Assembly: GCA_905221605.1 (NCBI GenBank)
Contig: CAJNDS010001336.1
Span: forward strand, 382,473-446,472
DNA length: 64,000 bases
From: Symbiodinium natans
Lineage: Eukaryota > Sar > Dinophyceae > Suessiales > Symbiodiniaceae
Direction of reading: 5' to 3'
The first letter of the stretch is position 1. Every line of letters begins with the position of its first letter. The notes below the pieces were generated by a model. That model was not told the DNA's origin. It did no database searches and worked only from the letters and a program-made list of their open reading frames with translations. Shown here in pieces: positions 24,727 to 33,599 of this stretch. The position numbers and the translations under genes are program-made.

Positions 24727-25013
24727 TACGGGGGGACAACCAAAGAAGGAAAGAAATCAACCCCACTGATCGCCCAAAACTTATATTCCCCAGATCGAAC
24801 CAAAAGACAACCCAAAACACGGATAAGAGCAACCCAGGGGGGAAAGAAGGGGGAAAGGAATCCACACCCTTAACAAACCCTAAGAGCCCAGGCACTACTT
24901 TTTGAACTTGTGGCTTCTTGTTCAAGCCCATCTTGAGCCAAATAGTAACGGGTACGTTGACCCTTCTTCCTTCAACACCAACTCATTTCCTGAATACAAA
25001 CTGCAGCTCCGCA
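24727..25013 (-). repeat. 3' LTR of element 2
   Basis: On the minus strand it runs TGCGGAGCTGCAG...CCCCCCGTA, 287 bp. The ends match the element 1 LTR; the middle is diverged. It carries a spliced-leader-like motif at 24932-24951. Confidence 0.93.
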
Positions 25014-25041
25014 CTCCCCCTGTCCTAGGATTTCCTAGGAC
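25014..25041 (-). promoter_or_regulatory. Pre-PPT hairpin and polypurine tract, element 2
   Basis: On the minus strand GTCCTAGGAAATCCTAGGAC is followed by AGGGGGAG and the 3' LTR, identical to element 1. Perfect conservation while the coding regions share nothing argues for function. Confidence 0.75.
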
Positions 25042-25389
25042 ACAAACTGGAGGTGCAGACTTTTGGCCAAAAGCTGCCATTAAGGCAGCAGCCAACTGCT
25101 TGAAATGCATGGTATGGTTTAACGTCATCCAGGACGAATTTATAGCACATTGGCTAAACACCTTTTACCATGGAGAATCTTTTTACCACCATGATTCTCT
25201 TGTCTTTGAAGACTCTTCAGCCTTCTTCACCACGAACCGTGGTCTTCGCTACGCAAAAGGCTACACACTTTCTACTATCAGGGATTTCCATACCCTTAAT
25301 AGTAACCACCATACCTTCAGCACATTGGCTGTTCCAGCGCACTTGTCTTCAGAAAGAGAAAAAACCATTCCCTCATCAATACCATCCAG

Positions 25390-27036
25390 TCATCCCTTCT
25401 TCTTCTTCTTCCGGTGGGCATCGATGCTTAGATGAAGTCGCAGCAAAACGTGCTCCAGGTCCGACACTGTAAGAACAGGATCCTGCACACACCTTTGAAT
25501 TGAGGATACCAACCCCTCTCTCTTCGCGTCCTCAATTGCTTGGCAAGATTGACCCAGCTCTGCATCCACAGTGGTAGACGCTTGCGCATCCACATCAGAG
25601 GAACGATCCTTTTCCTCAGGACCTTTCACCACTACCACCTCTTCCTTCTTGGGACTTTGACTTTTCTCTTTCTTTTTCGTCTTTCCTGAAACGCTTGTCT
25701 TTGCGCGCATTCGCGAAGAGGCCTTTTCCCCTCCAGAAACCACCGCGTTGGATGATGATCCACCCTTCTCAATGTTCACCGGCATCTTCTTCGGCTTTGG
25801 AACCAGAAGAGTATAAGGATCCTCACTGGCCGTAGTTTTCCTCTTCTTTTTGGCCTTTTTCACCTCTTCTTCAACGGTGACATCCGTCTCCGAGGTTCCA
25901 ACCACCTCCTTTTTGGCAGGAGTGTCCTTACTGGACTCCCTTTCTAGGGACCTCTTTTTGCCCCTTTTCGGATCTCTCCCTTCTTCCATATTGGCTCGCT
26001 GGAACCATATCCTCAGGTCATTGATCCATTCTTCCACTTCCACCAGCGAAATCTCGTACGACTTCACTATTTCGTGAAGTTCCAGTAAAGACAACATACC
26101 AGTTGTCCATGAACACCATTCTGCATCCATCTGTTCAGTATCTCCATTGAACTTCAAGAGTTTGAACACCGGATCCGCCTCTGCGCGGGCTAAATCTGAC
26201 TTTCCATCAGACATATACGAAATTGCCTCCATCAGCAGTTCTGTCATCTTGGTATCGTCGTCATACACCATCAAATCCTCCTCTTCTTCATCATAACGTT
26301 CAGGAGAAATTTCCTTTCCTCCACCTCTTGTACCAGTACTTCTCCTTGGACTATCCCTTGGGGGCGTCCTAGGAGACCTTGGCCTCTGGTCATCCAGCGG
26401 ATCACCATGTTCGAAGACGCACCTGTCCCCATGACGGCACTTCCCAGACTGAGCAAACTGGATACACCTTACACCAGTTGCATTGTGCGAGAACTTACAG
26501 TCCTCTCCAGAGAAGCAGTGTCTCCCAGCCACATAGTATTTGCACCAATACGATTGTAGCACCACGTCATCCTCTGAATGGATGAATTTGCAACTCTCAC
26601 CAAATTTGCAGCGATCTTTTCCCCTGCTGAACCAATAGCAGATGCCTTTCTTCCTCTTCTCCAGACGCTCCGCCTCGTACCGGTCCATAGGACGATTCTG
26701 CTCTACATGAACATTGCCATGTACCTGAGAACTGCTCCCTTCACCCAAGGTGCTATCAGTATTTGGTGCTTTGAGAACAGCTGGAAAACCTGGCCTTGGT
26801 CCTACCACCTTCATGATTGGTTTTCCACCAGCTCCTGAGCCATGCTGAGACGATCCAAAAAGATTGAACGTTTTCAAGAAGGCCTTTCTAGTGCCGATCT
26901 TCCGCACCTTCTTGATTGGACAAGTTGTTACTCCAACCTTAGGTCCAGATACACTTGAACGACACAACCTCCTACACCCAGCTCTATATCCCTTTTTCCA
27001 AAGAGCCATAAATAAGAATTCTAGAGGCAGTAACAT
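25390..27036 (-). CDS. Element 2 ORF3: triple CCCH zinc-finger protein
   Basis: 548 codons. Three CCCH fingers lie at about residues 132-152 (CYWFSRGKDRCKFGESCKFIH), 163-182 and 188-207 (CIQFAQSGKCRHGDRCVFEH), followed by Ser/Arg-rich, acidic and Lys-rich low-complexity tracts. CCCH fingers normally bind RNA, so a nucleocapsid-like role is likely. It overlaps the end of ORF2 by 53 nt in the +1 frame; the overlap contains an AAAAAGGG run, so ORF2 and ORF3 may be one protein joined by a +1 shift or split by an indel. The first codon of the frame is probably not the true start. Confidence 0.8.
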   Translation of the reverse strand: MLLPLEFLFMALWKKGYRAGCRRLCRSSVSGPKVGVTTCPIKKVRKIGTRKAFLKTFNLFGSSQHGSGAGGKPIMKVVGPRPGFPAVLKAPNTDSTLGEGSSSQVHGNVHVEQNRPMDRYEAERLEKRKKGICYWFSRGKDRCKFGESCKFIHSEDDVVLQSYWCKYYVAGRHCFSGEDCKFSHNATGVRCIQFAQSGKCRHGDRCVFEHGDPLDDQRPRSPRTPPRDSPRRSTGTRGGGKEISPERYDEEEEDLMVYDDDTKMTELLMEAISYMSDGKSDLARAEADPVFKLLKFNGDTEQMDAEWCSWTTGMLSLLELHEIVKSYEISLVEVEEWINDLRIWFQRANMEEGRDPKRGKKRSLERESSKDTPAKKEVVGTSETDVTVEEEVKKAKKKRKTTASEDPYTLLVPKPKKMPVNIEKGGSSSNAVVSGGEKASSRMRAKTSVSGKTKKKEKSQSPKKEEVVVVKGPEEKDRSSDVDAQASTTVDAELGQSCQAIEDAKREGLVSSIQRCVQDPVLTVSDLEHVLLRLHLSIDAHRKKKKKG

Positions 27037-30000
27037 TCTCCACCTCTACCTTTTCCAACTGTCCCTCACTTTCCGGAACAAACCCATCCAACCCATCCAT
27101 ATCTGAAGATCTTTCCATCTTTTTTGACACCACTCCGTCGAGGTAATCTTCAGAGATCCAGGGTAAGTTCCTCTTAGAGGAAAAATCATCACCATTGTCC
27201 GGTCCTTCACCAGGATACCCCTTCGTACTGTCAAAGATCCTCCCAGTAGTGCGGTCTTGCATAGAAAAATCCCAGTTGGAAGCGACACGAGAATACACCG
27301 ACCACAAGAACATTCTTGTGCCAGCCAATCTTGACGAACCACTGGTTGTCTCCTCTTCTGGAGAAACTTCTGGCGCTTTGCCATCAATTCCAGTGTCACC
27401 AATTGCTTCACTTCCAGTGTCTTCTATGGGAATAGGGGATTCATTGATCCCTTGTTCAAGTACCGCATCTTGCTGTCCAGAGATCTCCAGCACCATCCCT
27501 GAAGGATCCACTTCCTCATCAGCGTCGTCGTCCATTCTTTTCCAGAGAACCTCCAATTGATCAGCACAAGTCGCCGCCTGAAGGAACTCCATCATTTGGT
27601 CCCTCCCGCGCTGCCAGAGAAATTCTGAATTCACCACCAACCCTTGGCCTCCTAGAGTAAGGAACGGAGAAACCAATTTGGCTACCCTCGCCATAAGTTC
27701 AACATGAACTTCCATGCCTGGACTGCGACTCCAATCGTAGGCTATTGCCTCCATAGCAGTTCCAAACTTTTCAGTATTTCTGAATTCCCTTTCCAGGCCA
27801 GGAGATAGCAATGCACCCATCACCGAAAGAGGATAATTTCCCACAACTGGCGCGCACGGAGCTTCATGGAACGGATGATGCAAATCACCATAATGTCCTT
27901 CATCTCTCCTTTGAAAAAGGAGTCTCCCAGTCTCCAGCTGGGCATTCAGTTCATCCACTTGAACCATTTCAGCACATATCCTCTGCGCTGCAGCCGCTAT
28001 TGCAGGCCAGATGGCACGGTCGGTCAAACCGCGACGCGTAACCCAATCAGTTGTTGGCGATTGAATCAGTGTTCTTGGGTCATACGCCGTAACCACTGCT
28101 GTACCATCATCCATTGACTGATCAGCATCGTCCACCAGTGCCAGGTTCAAATCCTGTTCGCTTGCACCGTCGGATGACATGCTAATAACCAAATTTCGAT
28201 CCATTTTATTGGACCCTTTTTGACAGTCCTTTTGCCCCACAGGCAACTTGCCGACAGCAACCTTCCAATAAATCCGATTCAGAAGGCCTTTGGTAAGCAA
28301 TTGCTGATGGCCCTTCTGCACCGGAAGAACATCCAATATCTTCGTACCATCACCACGGAGTTCATTGCTCCCACCTTCTTCTTCTTTTTGGCCAGTCTCC
28401 TCGCCAGGAATTTGTACTGCTCCTTCTAGCGCCGTCTCCTGTCCAGCCACATCTTGCCCAGGTAGAACTTGAGCGCTTTCAGATATGTTCACCTGTCCAG
28501 CAACACCTTGCCCAGGTAAAACCTCATCCGTGGAGCCCACCGCCAGCGAACCGACAATAACAGAGCCATCCCTTGCCCTTTTTTGAGACTGCTCAGCTCG
28601 ACGAGAAGGTTGTGATAGCGAAAAAACTTGAGAAGTCACTTCTTGGCGGGTCTCCCCCCGCGACGCTTTGTCGCGCCCTTCGCCAAGGTGAACCGATTTT
28701 TTCTGCTCTTCATTGGAGCTTGGAGAACCAGTAAGTGGAACATTGCCACGTGTCACAGTTCTCTGTGAATCCCTTTCTCGCAAAAAGGTTTCCCACAGGT
28801 GTCGCGCGTTGTTGGTTTCTTCCTCGCTTGAATCACCTGAGGAATCGGCGTAGGAGACCAAAGCTCCCGCCTGATCATCATCATCCACCACATCTGCCCA
28901 CGCTGTGCTGAATCGATACGACAAACCACCACGAGGTTTCAATGGCTTTGGCTTTTCCACCACCGCTGCTGGCCGCGTGCGCCGATTTGAGTGAGAACGT
29001 GGCACCAGTCGCACCTGCTTTCGATCCAGCAAGGGCCTTCCCCTTCTAACAGGGTTTGATCTTGACCTATACCCCTTTATTGGCGGGTTCACAGGTGGCA
29101 TTCCAACTCCCACCAACCGCAACCTCTGCACGCACAGCGGAGACCTCTGCGCAAGCGTCCAAGCGTCACGGTACTTGCCTGTGTCGAAAATCTCTCGATA
29201 AGACCCTCGCGGCATCTCTTTTGCACCAGGACCTTCAGCTTCACGCACCTGAGAGATAGTTCTCGCCGCACCTCTTCCAGCTTCACGGCTTCCAGAAGAT
29301 TGCTCCATGCGTACCGCTGCATTGGTAGAAACAGCCACGTCCGGCGACATTGGCCGGTAACGGACACCACCCACCAGTTCCAGAATTCTGCAGGCCGTCA
29401 CCTTGTTAACCCCTTTTTCCACCAAATCTTCCACGAAGATATACTCTTGTAGCTCCTTGACGTTGGTCACACCAAGCTTGATCATCACGTCACTTACGTG
29501 AGGCGTATACACCCACAAGTGTTGGTTGCGAGCCATCCAATTTTCTATTGGCTCTTCCGGATTCTGAAGAAGTACAGTGGTAGACTCTGCCACCGAATCC
29601 TTTTGTACATCTCCATCTACTCCATCCAGCGTACCAACCTCACCTGCTTTCTTTGACACATTGGTCATTTGCAACGCCTGTGGTGCCGAAGATGATGAAG
29701 ATTCCGCTCCCCCACTTACCGGTGGTTGGAAGGTATTCCTGTCGGAAATCTCCAATCCTCTTTCTCTTTGAAACCGAACCTGGTTCGCCACATTCGCCAG
29801 ATACTTCAGTTGAGCCAGTCGCTCTTCAGACATTTCGTCGTGGGAATACTTGCAACCATATCGCACACGACATTTCCCTTTGAGATAGTAATCGAAGCAG
29901 CAATGATGGAACCCTGCGTCCCTTATGGCTTTCCGAGAAGCATTGTCCCAGGATCTGCCGGGTTCCCAAGTCCCTTCCAAAACCGCTTTTTCGTCGTGCG

Positions 30001-30709
30001 AATATCTGCAGGAATTTCCAAATTTACAACCTCCCTGGTTGTAATGCAGACACATCTGCCTCTTTGACTCGACTGACACAGGCTCACCCTTTGATGCACC
30101 TTTACCAAAGTTGTACTTGGCTCTGAAGGCTGAATCCTCCCGCTCCTGCTGCGCCTCATCAACTGTGCCTTCATCTGTAGGAGGGTCACCAATGTCCCCA
30201 TCCTCGTCACCAGCTTTTTGGCTGTTCTTTGGCTCAGTTGGTCCTCTTTCTGGCCAACCATCACCATGACGACGATGTTCATAGGAACACTCGTTTCCAT
30301 TGCGACACCTCCCTTGATCGAAGAATTTGCACAGCTTGCTGTACCCTGGTGACACAGTTCTTGGCGTCATGTGAACCTTTCTATACTGATCCGGGTCCAT
30401 GTAGGCTTCCATTGGCTTGTTTTCCCTCTTACTCATAGATTCAACTGCACCATCAAGCTCTTGCAAAAACCGCTTGGTATCCAGCCAGAGCGCATTCCAA
30501 AGTTCATCTTTGCCTTGGCTTAGCAACATTGCCACCGCTTCACCTACGACTGGTTCACTATATCTCCTTTTCTTACGTGCCAGTTCGTAGAGCGCGTTGT
30601 GGTACTGCTTCCGGGAAAAGGTGGGTTGTTTCTTCCAAGCCTGCACATTCTGTACCATCGGGCTTCCAACCATCACCTTGCAAGATGCTGTATGCGCGCC
30701 GAGCTTCAT
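26984..30709 (-). CDS. Element 2 ORF2: triple CCCH zinc-finger, gag-like protein
   Basis: 1241 codons. CCCH fingers are at about residues 127-145 (CKFFDQGRCRNGNECSYEH), 218-236 (CLHYNQGGCKFGNSCRYSH) and 270-290 (CRVRYGCKYSH end). The remainder is low-complexity, acidic and Ser/Gly/Glu-rich with a helical C-terminal third. It has no catalytic motif of pol. It overlaps ORF1 by 137 nt in the +1 frame, and the ORF1 frame loses its coding look where ORF2 begins, so the two probably form one product through frameshifting or are separated by an indel. Confidence 0.8.
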   Translation of the reverse strand: MKLGAHTASCKVMVGSPMVQNVQAWKKQPTFSRKQYHNALYELARKKRRYSEPVVGEAVAMLLSQGKDELWNALWLDTKRFLQELDGAVESMSKRENKPMEAYMDPDQYRKVHMTPRTVSPGYSKLCKFFDQGRCRNGNECSYEHRRHGDGWPERGPTEPKNSQKAGDEDGDIGDPPTDEGTVDEAQQEREDSAFRAKYNFGKGASKGEPVSVESKRQMCLHYNQGGCKFGNSCRYSHDEKAVLEGTWEPGRSWDNASRKAIRDAGFHHCCFDYYLKGKCRVRYGCKYSHDEMSEERLAQLKYLANVANQVRFQRERGLEISDRNTFQPPVSGGAESSSSSAPQALQMTNVSKKAGEVGTLDGVDGDVQKDSVAESTTVLLQNPEEPIENWMARNQHLWVYTPHVSDVMIKLGVTNVKELQEYIFVEDLVEKGVNKVTACRILELVGGVRYRPMSPDVAVSTNAAVRMEQSSGSREAGRGAARTISQVREAEGPGAKEMPRGSYREIFDTGKYRDAWTLAQRSPLCVQRLRLVGVGMPPVNPPIKGYRSRSNPVRRGRPLLDRKQVRLVPRSHSNRRTRPAAVVEKPKPLKPRGGLSYRFSTAWADVVDDDDQAGALVSYADSSGDSSEEETNNARHLWETFLRERDSQRTVTRGNVPLTGSPSSNEEQKKSVHLGEGRDKASRGETRQEVTSQVFSLSQPSRRAEQSQKRARDGSVIVGSLAVGSTDEVLPGQGVAGQVNISESAQVLPGQDVAGQETALEGAVQIPGEETGQKEEEGGSNELRGDGTKILDVLPVQKGHQQLLTKGLLNRIYWKVAVGKLPVGQKDCQKGSNKMDRNLVISMSSDGASEQDLNLALVDDADQSMDDGTAVVTAYDPRTLIQSPTTDWVTRRGLTDRAIWPAIAAAAQRICAEMVQVDELNAQLETGRLLFQRRDEGHYGDLHHPFHEAPCAPVVGNYPLSVMGALLSPGLEREFRNTEKFGTAMEAIAYDWSRSPGMEVHVELMARVAKLVSPFLTLGGQGLVVNSEFLWQRGRDQMMEFLQAATCADQLEVLWKRMDDDADEEVDPSGMVLEISGQQDAVLEQGINESPIPIEDTGSEAIGDTGIDGKAPEVSPEEETTSGSSRLAGTRMFLWSVYSRVASNWDFSMQDRTTGRIFDSTKGYPGEGPDNGDDFSSKRNLPWISEDYLDGVVSKKMERSSDMDGLDGFVPESEGQLEKVEVENVTASRILIYGSLEKGI

Positions 30710-33278
30710 TATTCAGGAATGCATGATCTGCAACAAACTCCATAACCTCGTCTATTGGACGACTCAACAACATCCCAGTGATTTTGCCCAAATAGGCCTT
30801 ATCAGCTTTTTCATCCTCCAGAAGAGCTCTATAGATCTTTTCTCCATAGAGTTGCCTTTCCTTTTGTTCTTCTGAGGATAACCCCTGATCAGCACACCAC
30901 TCATCGGATTGCCCTTCTTCCCATTTCCAGTCCCATTGACCGTTGGAATCTTGGTACCATTGATCAGCACACCATGAATCTTCCCACCACGTATTCCAGC
31001 CGCCGTCTTTCCATTTGCGCTGCGCTGAAGAAGAGTCCTCCACGTCCTCTTCCAAAACCAGGTAGGGATCTAAGATCACAGTGCCATCATCTTCCACCCT
31101 CTTCACTGCCGCACAGACAGTGTCACCAATTTTGAAAGAAGGTGTATTTTTCCCTTCTGCAGGAATCAGCACATTCAGATCACCATGGTCCAAAAAGGCT
31201 CCATATACATTGATGTAGCGCACCAGACCAGTAATCATATCTCCCGCTTGATAACAATGCTTCCCAGGTGTCACCAAGGCTCCCTCATTGGGCACTTCCT
31301 TGGTTTGTTCTTCAGAAACCATCTCCTTGTCATCGGCTCCTGGAACATCCCTTGCTTCCACCTTTGGGCCAAGCTGCTTGTCCTGCTCCTGCACGAGTCC
31401 CACAAGATCATCCACCTTGCGCTCAAGGGGTTCAGGACCATCCTCTTTTCCAGCCAATGGCTTTGCCTCATCTGTTACAGTTCGCTCGGTGTCGACTTCC
31501 GGCAAGCTTTCAGACGGCAATACCTCCCCCTTCCTGGGAGTGGACCCACCATTGGAGTCCTTTGTCAAACCTTCTGCAGCAGGCAAATTTTCTTCCACTG
31601 CAGGGTTGTTTGATTGGTCATCCGCGGCAGGCACATTTTCTTCCACCGCAGGCTCCTTTGGCTCCATGGTTTCCAAAAGAGAATCACCACCATCATTGGC
31701 CACAGCTGCCACATTGGCTCCGGTGTAGCCTTCACCATTCCGTTCCTCGCTGCCAACTTCAGGCTGCACTAGTGCGTCCACCTGTGAGCCTCCATCGTCG
31801 GCTGCTACGGAGACCTGCGCCCCATTGTTGCAGTCATCCGCGGAACATGAAACCATATGTGCCTCAACCCGTGCCTTCTCTGCATTCCAGGCACTATCTG
31901 GCACATCGACCCGCGCTTCATTGGCGCTCCAGGCCTCATCCTTCAGATCAACCGTGTCTCCAGCTATTTCAGAAGCTTCATTTTTCCCTTGAATGGCAGG
32001 ATTCATGGCACCAAACGAAGAGACCTCCTCAGTCGTAATGCACAACTTTTTCCCTCCGTCATCCAGATCTCCAGGACCACCTTCCTGAATGACAGGTACC
32101 ACATCCACCACTCGCTCTTCCGCAGCCGGCACAGTTCCCACCTCCGCATTGGGCATTTTGTCCTCTGGATCCACAGATTCCACCGCTGCAACACCCTCAG
32201 AAAGTGCTTCCATTCCTTCCCGATCCAGATGTTCTCCAGCTATGTCTGTTCGGATTCCAGAAATTCCTTCCTCATCAGGAGAACCCGAGGTCTGGGCGTC
32301 ACCACCAGCCCTAAAACTGCTATCCCCGATAGTAGAGGAAAAATCCTTTTCACCTACACTATTTCCACTACCCTGGAATGCCCTCGTAGACTCAGGTGTC
32401 GGAGTAGACGATGAAGGACCCAGCGCAGTCTCCATTTCCAGCTCATTGCCCGAAGGAGACCCAACCACCTCGTCACATCCAATCTTTTCACCTACATCCG
32501 GCAACGTCCACTTGCTTTCCTGCGTATCCAGGCAGTAGTAGTACTGTCTCCCATCTTCGTGGAAGCGCCATTCCCAAGTTGTCCCATCACACGCTTGAAT
32601 CAGATGCTCATCTTTCCGAAAACCATCCATTTCAGAGACTTGACGCATCTCATCCGCTTCTTCTGACAACTGGCGCAACCTTTCAGCCTCCATCTGTAAG
32701 ATCTCCTCCTCCCCCATGGCGTATTCAGCAGTTGGTGCAGCTTCAAAGCTGTCCGCACCCTTCTGTTCATAACCGCTTCCACCACACATGGAACTTGCCG
32801 AGGGATCCTCTTTAATCTTGTTCAGAGGTCTCCTGGAAGCTTGCAGCACTTCTCCACTCAGATTGGTCTGAGACCCTTGGTCTACCATTCGGCCCGAAGT
32901 TGAAGTCGACGGCTGATACCCATGCCTTTGCAACACGCGTAAAACAGTCACCTCCAGTTCACGGTCTATACCGCCAGTCGCATCCCAGTTCCTCTTTTCC
33001 CCAGGCTTTGGCGATACAGAAACAGCTCGTCCTTCAGCTTCAGCATTGCTAACCATATCCGCATTGGGATTCATACCCTCATTGGGGCCTTCTGCAACCG
33101 AGGCTTCCTCCAGATGTTCTTCAGCGCCAGGCATTACCTCTTCCAGCGCCGCCCTTTCACCCAGAGACTCAGCTGCACCACTTCCAGCTCCACCATTCTT
33201 TCCACCATCCGAGGAAGGCTGGAGCCATCGCTTGGGAGAAGGCATTGCTTCTTGATCCCAAAAACCTTGAGAGAACAC
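30573..33278 (-). CDS. Element 2 ORF1: WW-domain and S1-domain protein
   Basis: 901 codons, starting MFSQGFWDQEAMPSPKRW just inside the primer site. A WW domain lies at about residues 230-262 (TWEWRFHEDGRQYYYCLD... W-x-LP: two Trp 23 or so apart, YYY core, final Pro). An S1-type RNA-binding domain follows at about 673-740 (GDMITGLVRYINVYGAFLD, then VLIPAEG and GDTVCAAVKRVEDDG). Acidic Val/Ala/Glu-rich repeats with PAVEEN- and AEARV-like units lie between. A Trp/Asp-rich stretch (WNTWWEDSWCADQWYQD) follows S1. These look like captured host RNA-processing domains. No pol motifs. Confidence 0.8.
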   Translation of the reverse strand: MFSQGFWDQEAMPSPKRWLQPSSDGGKNGGAGSGAAESLGERAALEEVMPGAEEHLEEASVAEGPNEGMNPNADMVSNAEAEGRAVSVSPKPGEKRNWDATGGIDRELEVTVLRVLQRHGYQPSTSTSGRMVDQGSQTNLSGEVLQASRRPLNKIKEDPSASSMCGGSGYEQKGADSFEAAPTAEYAMGEEEILQMEAERLRQLSEEADEMRQVSEMDGFRKDEHLIQACDGTTWEWRFHEDGRQYYYCLDTQESKWTLPDVGEKIGCDEVVGSPSGNELEMETALGPSSSTPTPESTRAFQGSGNSVGEKDFSSTIGDSSFRAGGDAQTSGSPDEEGISGIRTDIAGEHLDREGMEALSEGVAAVESVDPEDKMPNAEVGTVPAAEERVVDVVPVIQEGGPGDLDDGGKKLCITTEEVSSFGAMNPAIQGKNEASEIAGDTVDLKDEAWSANEARVDVPDSAWNAEKARVEAHMVSCSADDCNNGAQVSVAADDGGSQVDALVQPEVGSEERNGEGYTGANVAAVANDGGDSLLETMEPKEPAVEENVPAADDQSNNPAVEENLPAAEGLTKDSNGGSTPRKGEVLPSESLPEVDTERTVTDEAKPLAGKEDGPEPLERKVDDLVGLVQEQDKQLGPKVEARDVPGADDKEMVSEEQTKEVPNEGALVTPGKHCYQAGDMITGLVRYINVYGAFLDHGDLNVLIPAEGKNTPSFKIGDTVCAAVKRVEDDGTVILDPYLVLEEDVEDSSSAQRKWKDGGWNTWWEDSWCADQWYQDSNGQWDWKWEEGQSDEWCADQGLSSEEQKERQLYGEKIYRALLEDEKADKAYLGKITGMLLSRPIDEVMEFVADHAFLNNEARRAYSILQGDGWKPDGTECAGLEETTHLFPEAVPQRALRTGT

Positions 33279-33300
33279 TTAACCGCAGGGAACCTAATTT

Positions 33301-33312
33301 GGGCTCATAACC
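33301..33312 (-). promoter_or_regulatory. Primer-binding site of element 2
   Basis: On the minus strand GGTTATGAGCCC directly follows the 5' LTR; it is identical to that of element 1 and complementary to the initiator tRNA-Met anticodon arm. Confidence 0.8.
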
Positions 33313-33599
33313 TACGGGGGGACAACCAAAGAAGGAAAGAAATCAACCCCACTGATCGCCCAAAACTTATATTCCCCAGATCGAACCAAAAGACAACCCA
33401 AAACACGGATAAGAGCAACCCAGGGGGGAAAGAAGGGGGAAAGGAATCCACACCCTTAACAAACCCTAAGAGCCCAGGCACTACTTTTTGAACTTGTGGC
33501 TTCTTGTTCAAGCCCATCTTGAGCCAAATAGTAACGGGTACGTTGACCCTTCTTCCTTCAACACCAACTCATTTCCTGAATACAAACTGCAGCTCCGCA
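33313..33599 (-). repeat. 5' LTR of element 2
   Basis: 287 bp, apparently identical to the 3' LTR. The spliced-leader-like motif is at 33518-33537 (minus strand; ends TTTGGCTCAAG). It is followed by TAGGG, the right target duplication. Confidence 0.93.

Larger units (their letters stand above)
24727..33599 (-). mobile_element. Pol-less Copia-related LTR retrotransposon (element 2)
   Basis: The 8873-bp element lies on the minus strand with 287-bp LTRs in which I see no difference, a TAGGG (minus: CCCTA) target duplication, the same primer site (GGTTATGAGCCC), hairpin and polypurine tract as element 1, and a homologous 3' untranslated segment. Between them are three long ORFs but no protease, integrase, RT or RNase H. 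It is therefore non-autonomous, presumably moved by enzymes of an element-1-like partner, and very recent. It sits in a TTTAGGG array, with its sense strand on the CCCTAAA strand, as for element 1. Confidence 0.92.

Noticed and set aside
27811-33491. Plus-strand ORFs over element 2
   Set aside because: Antisense to ORFs with CCCH, WW and S1 domains; low-complexity shadows.
24727-33599. Element 2 ORFs as ordinary host genes
   Set aside because: They are bounded by identical LTRs, primer site, polypurine tract and target duplication, so they belong to the mobile element.
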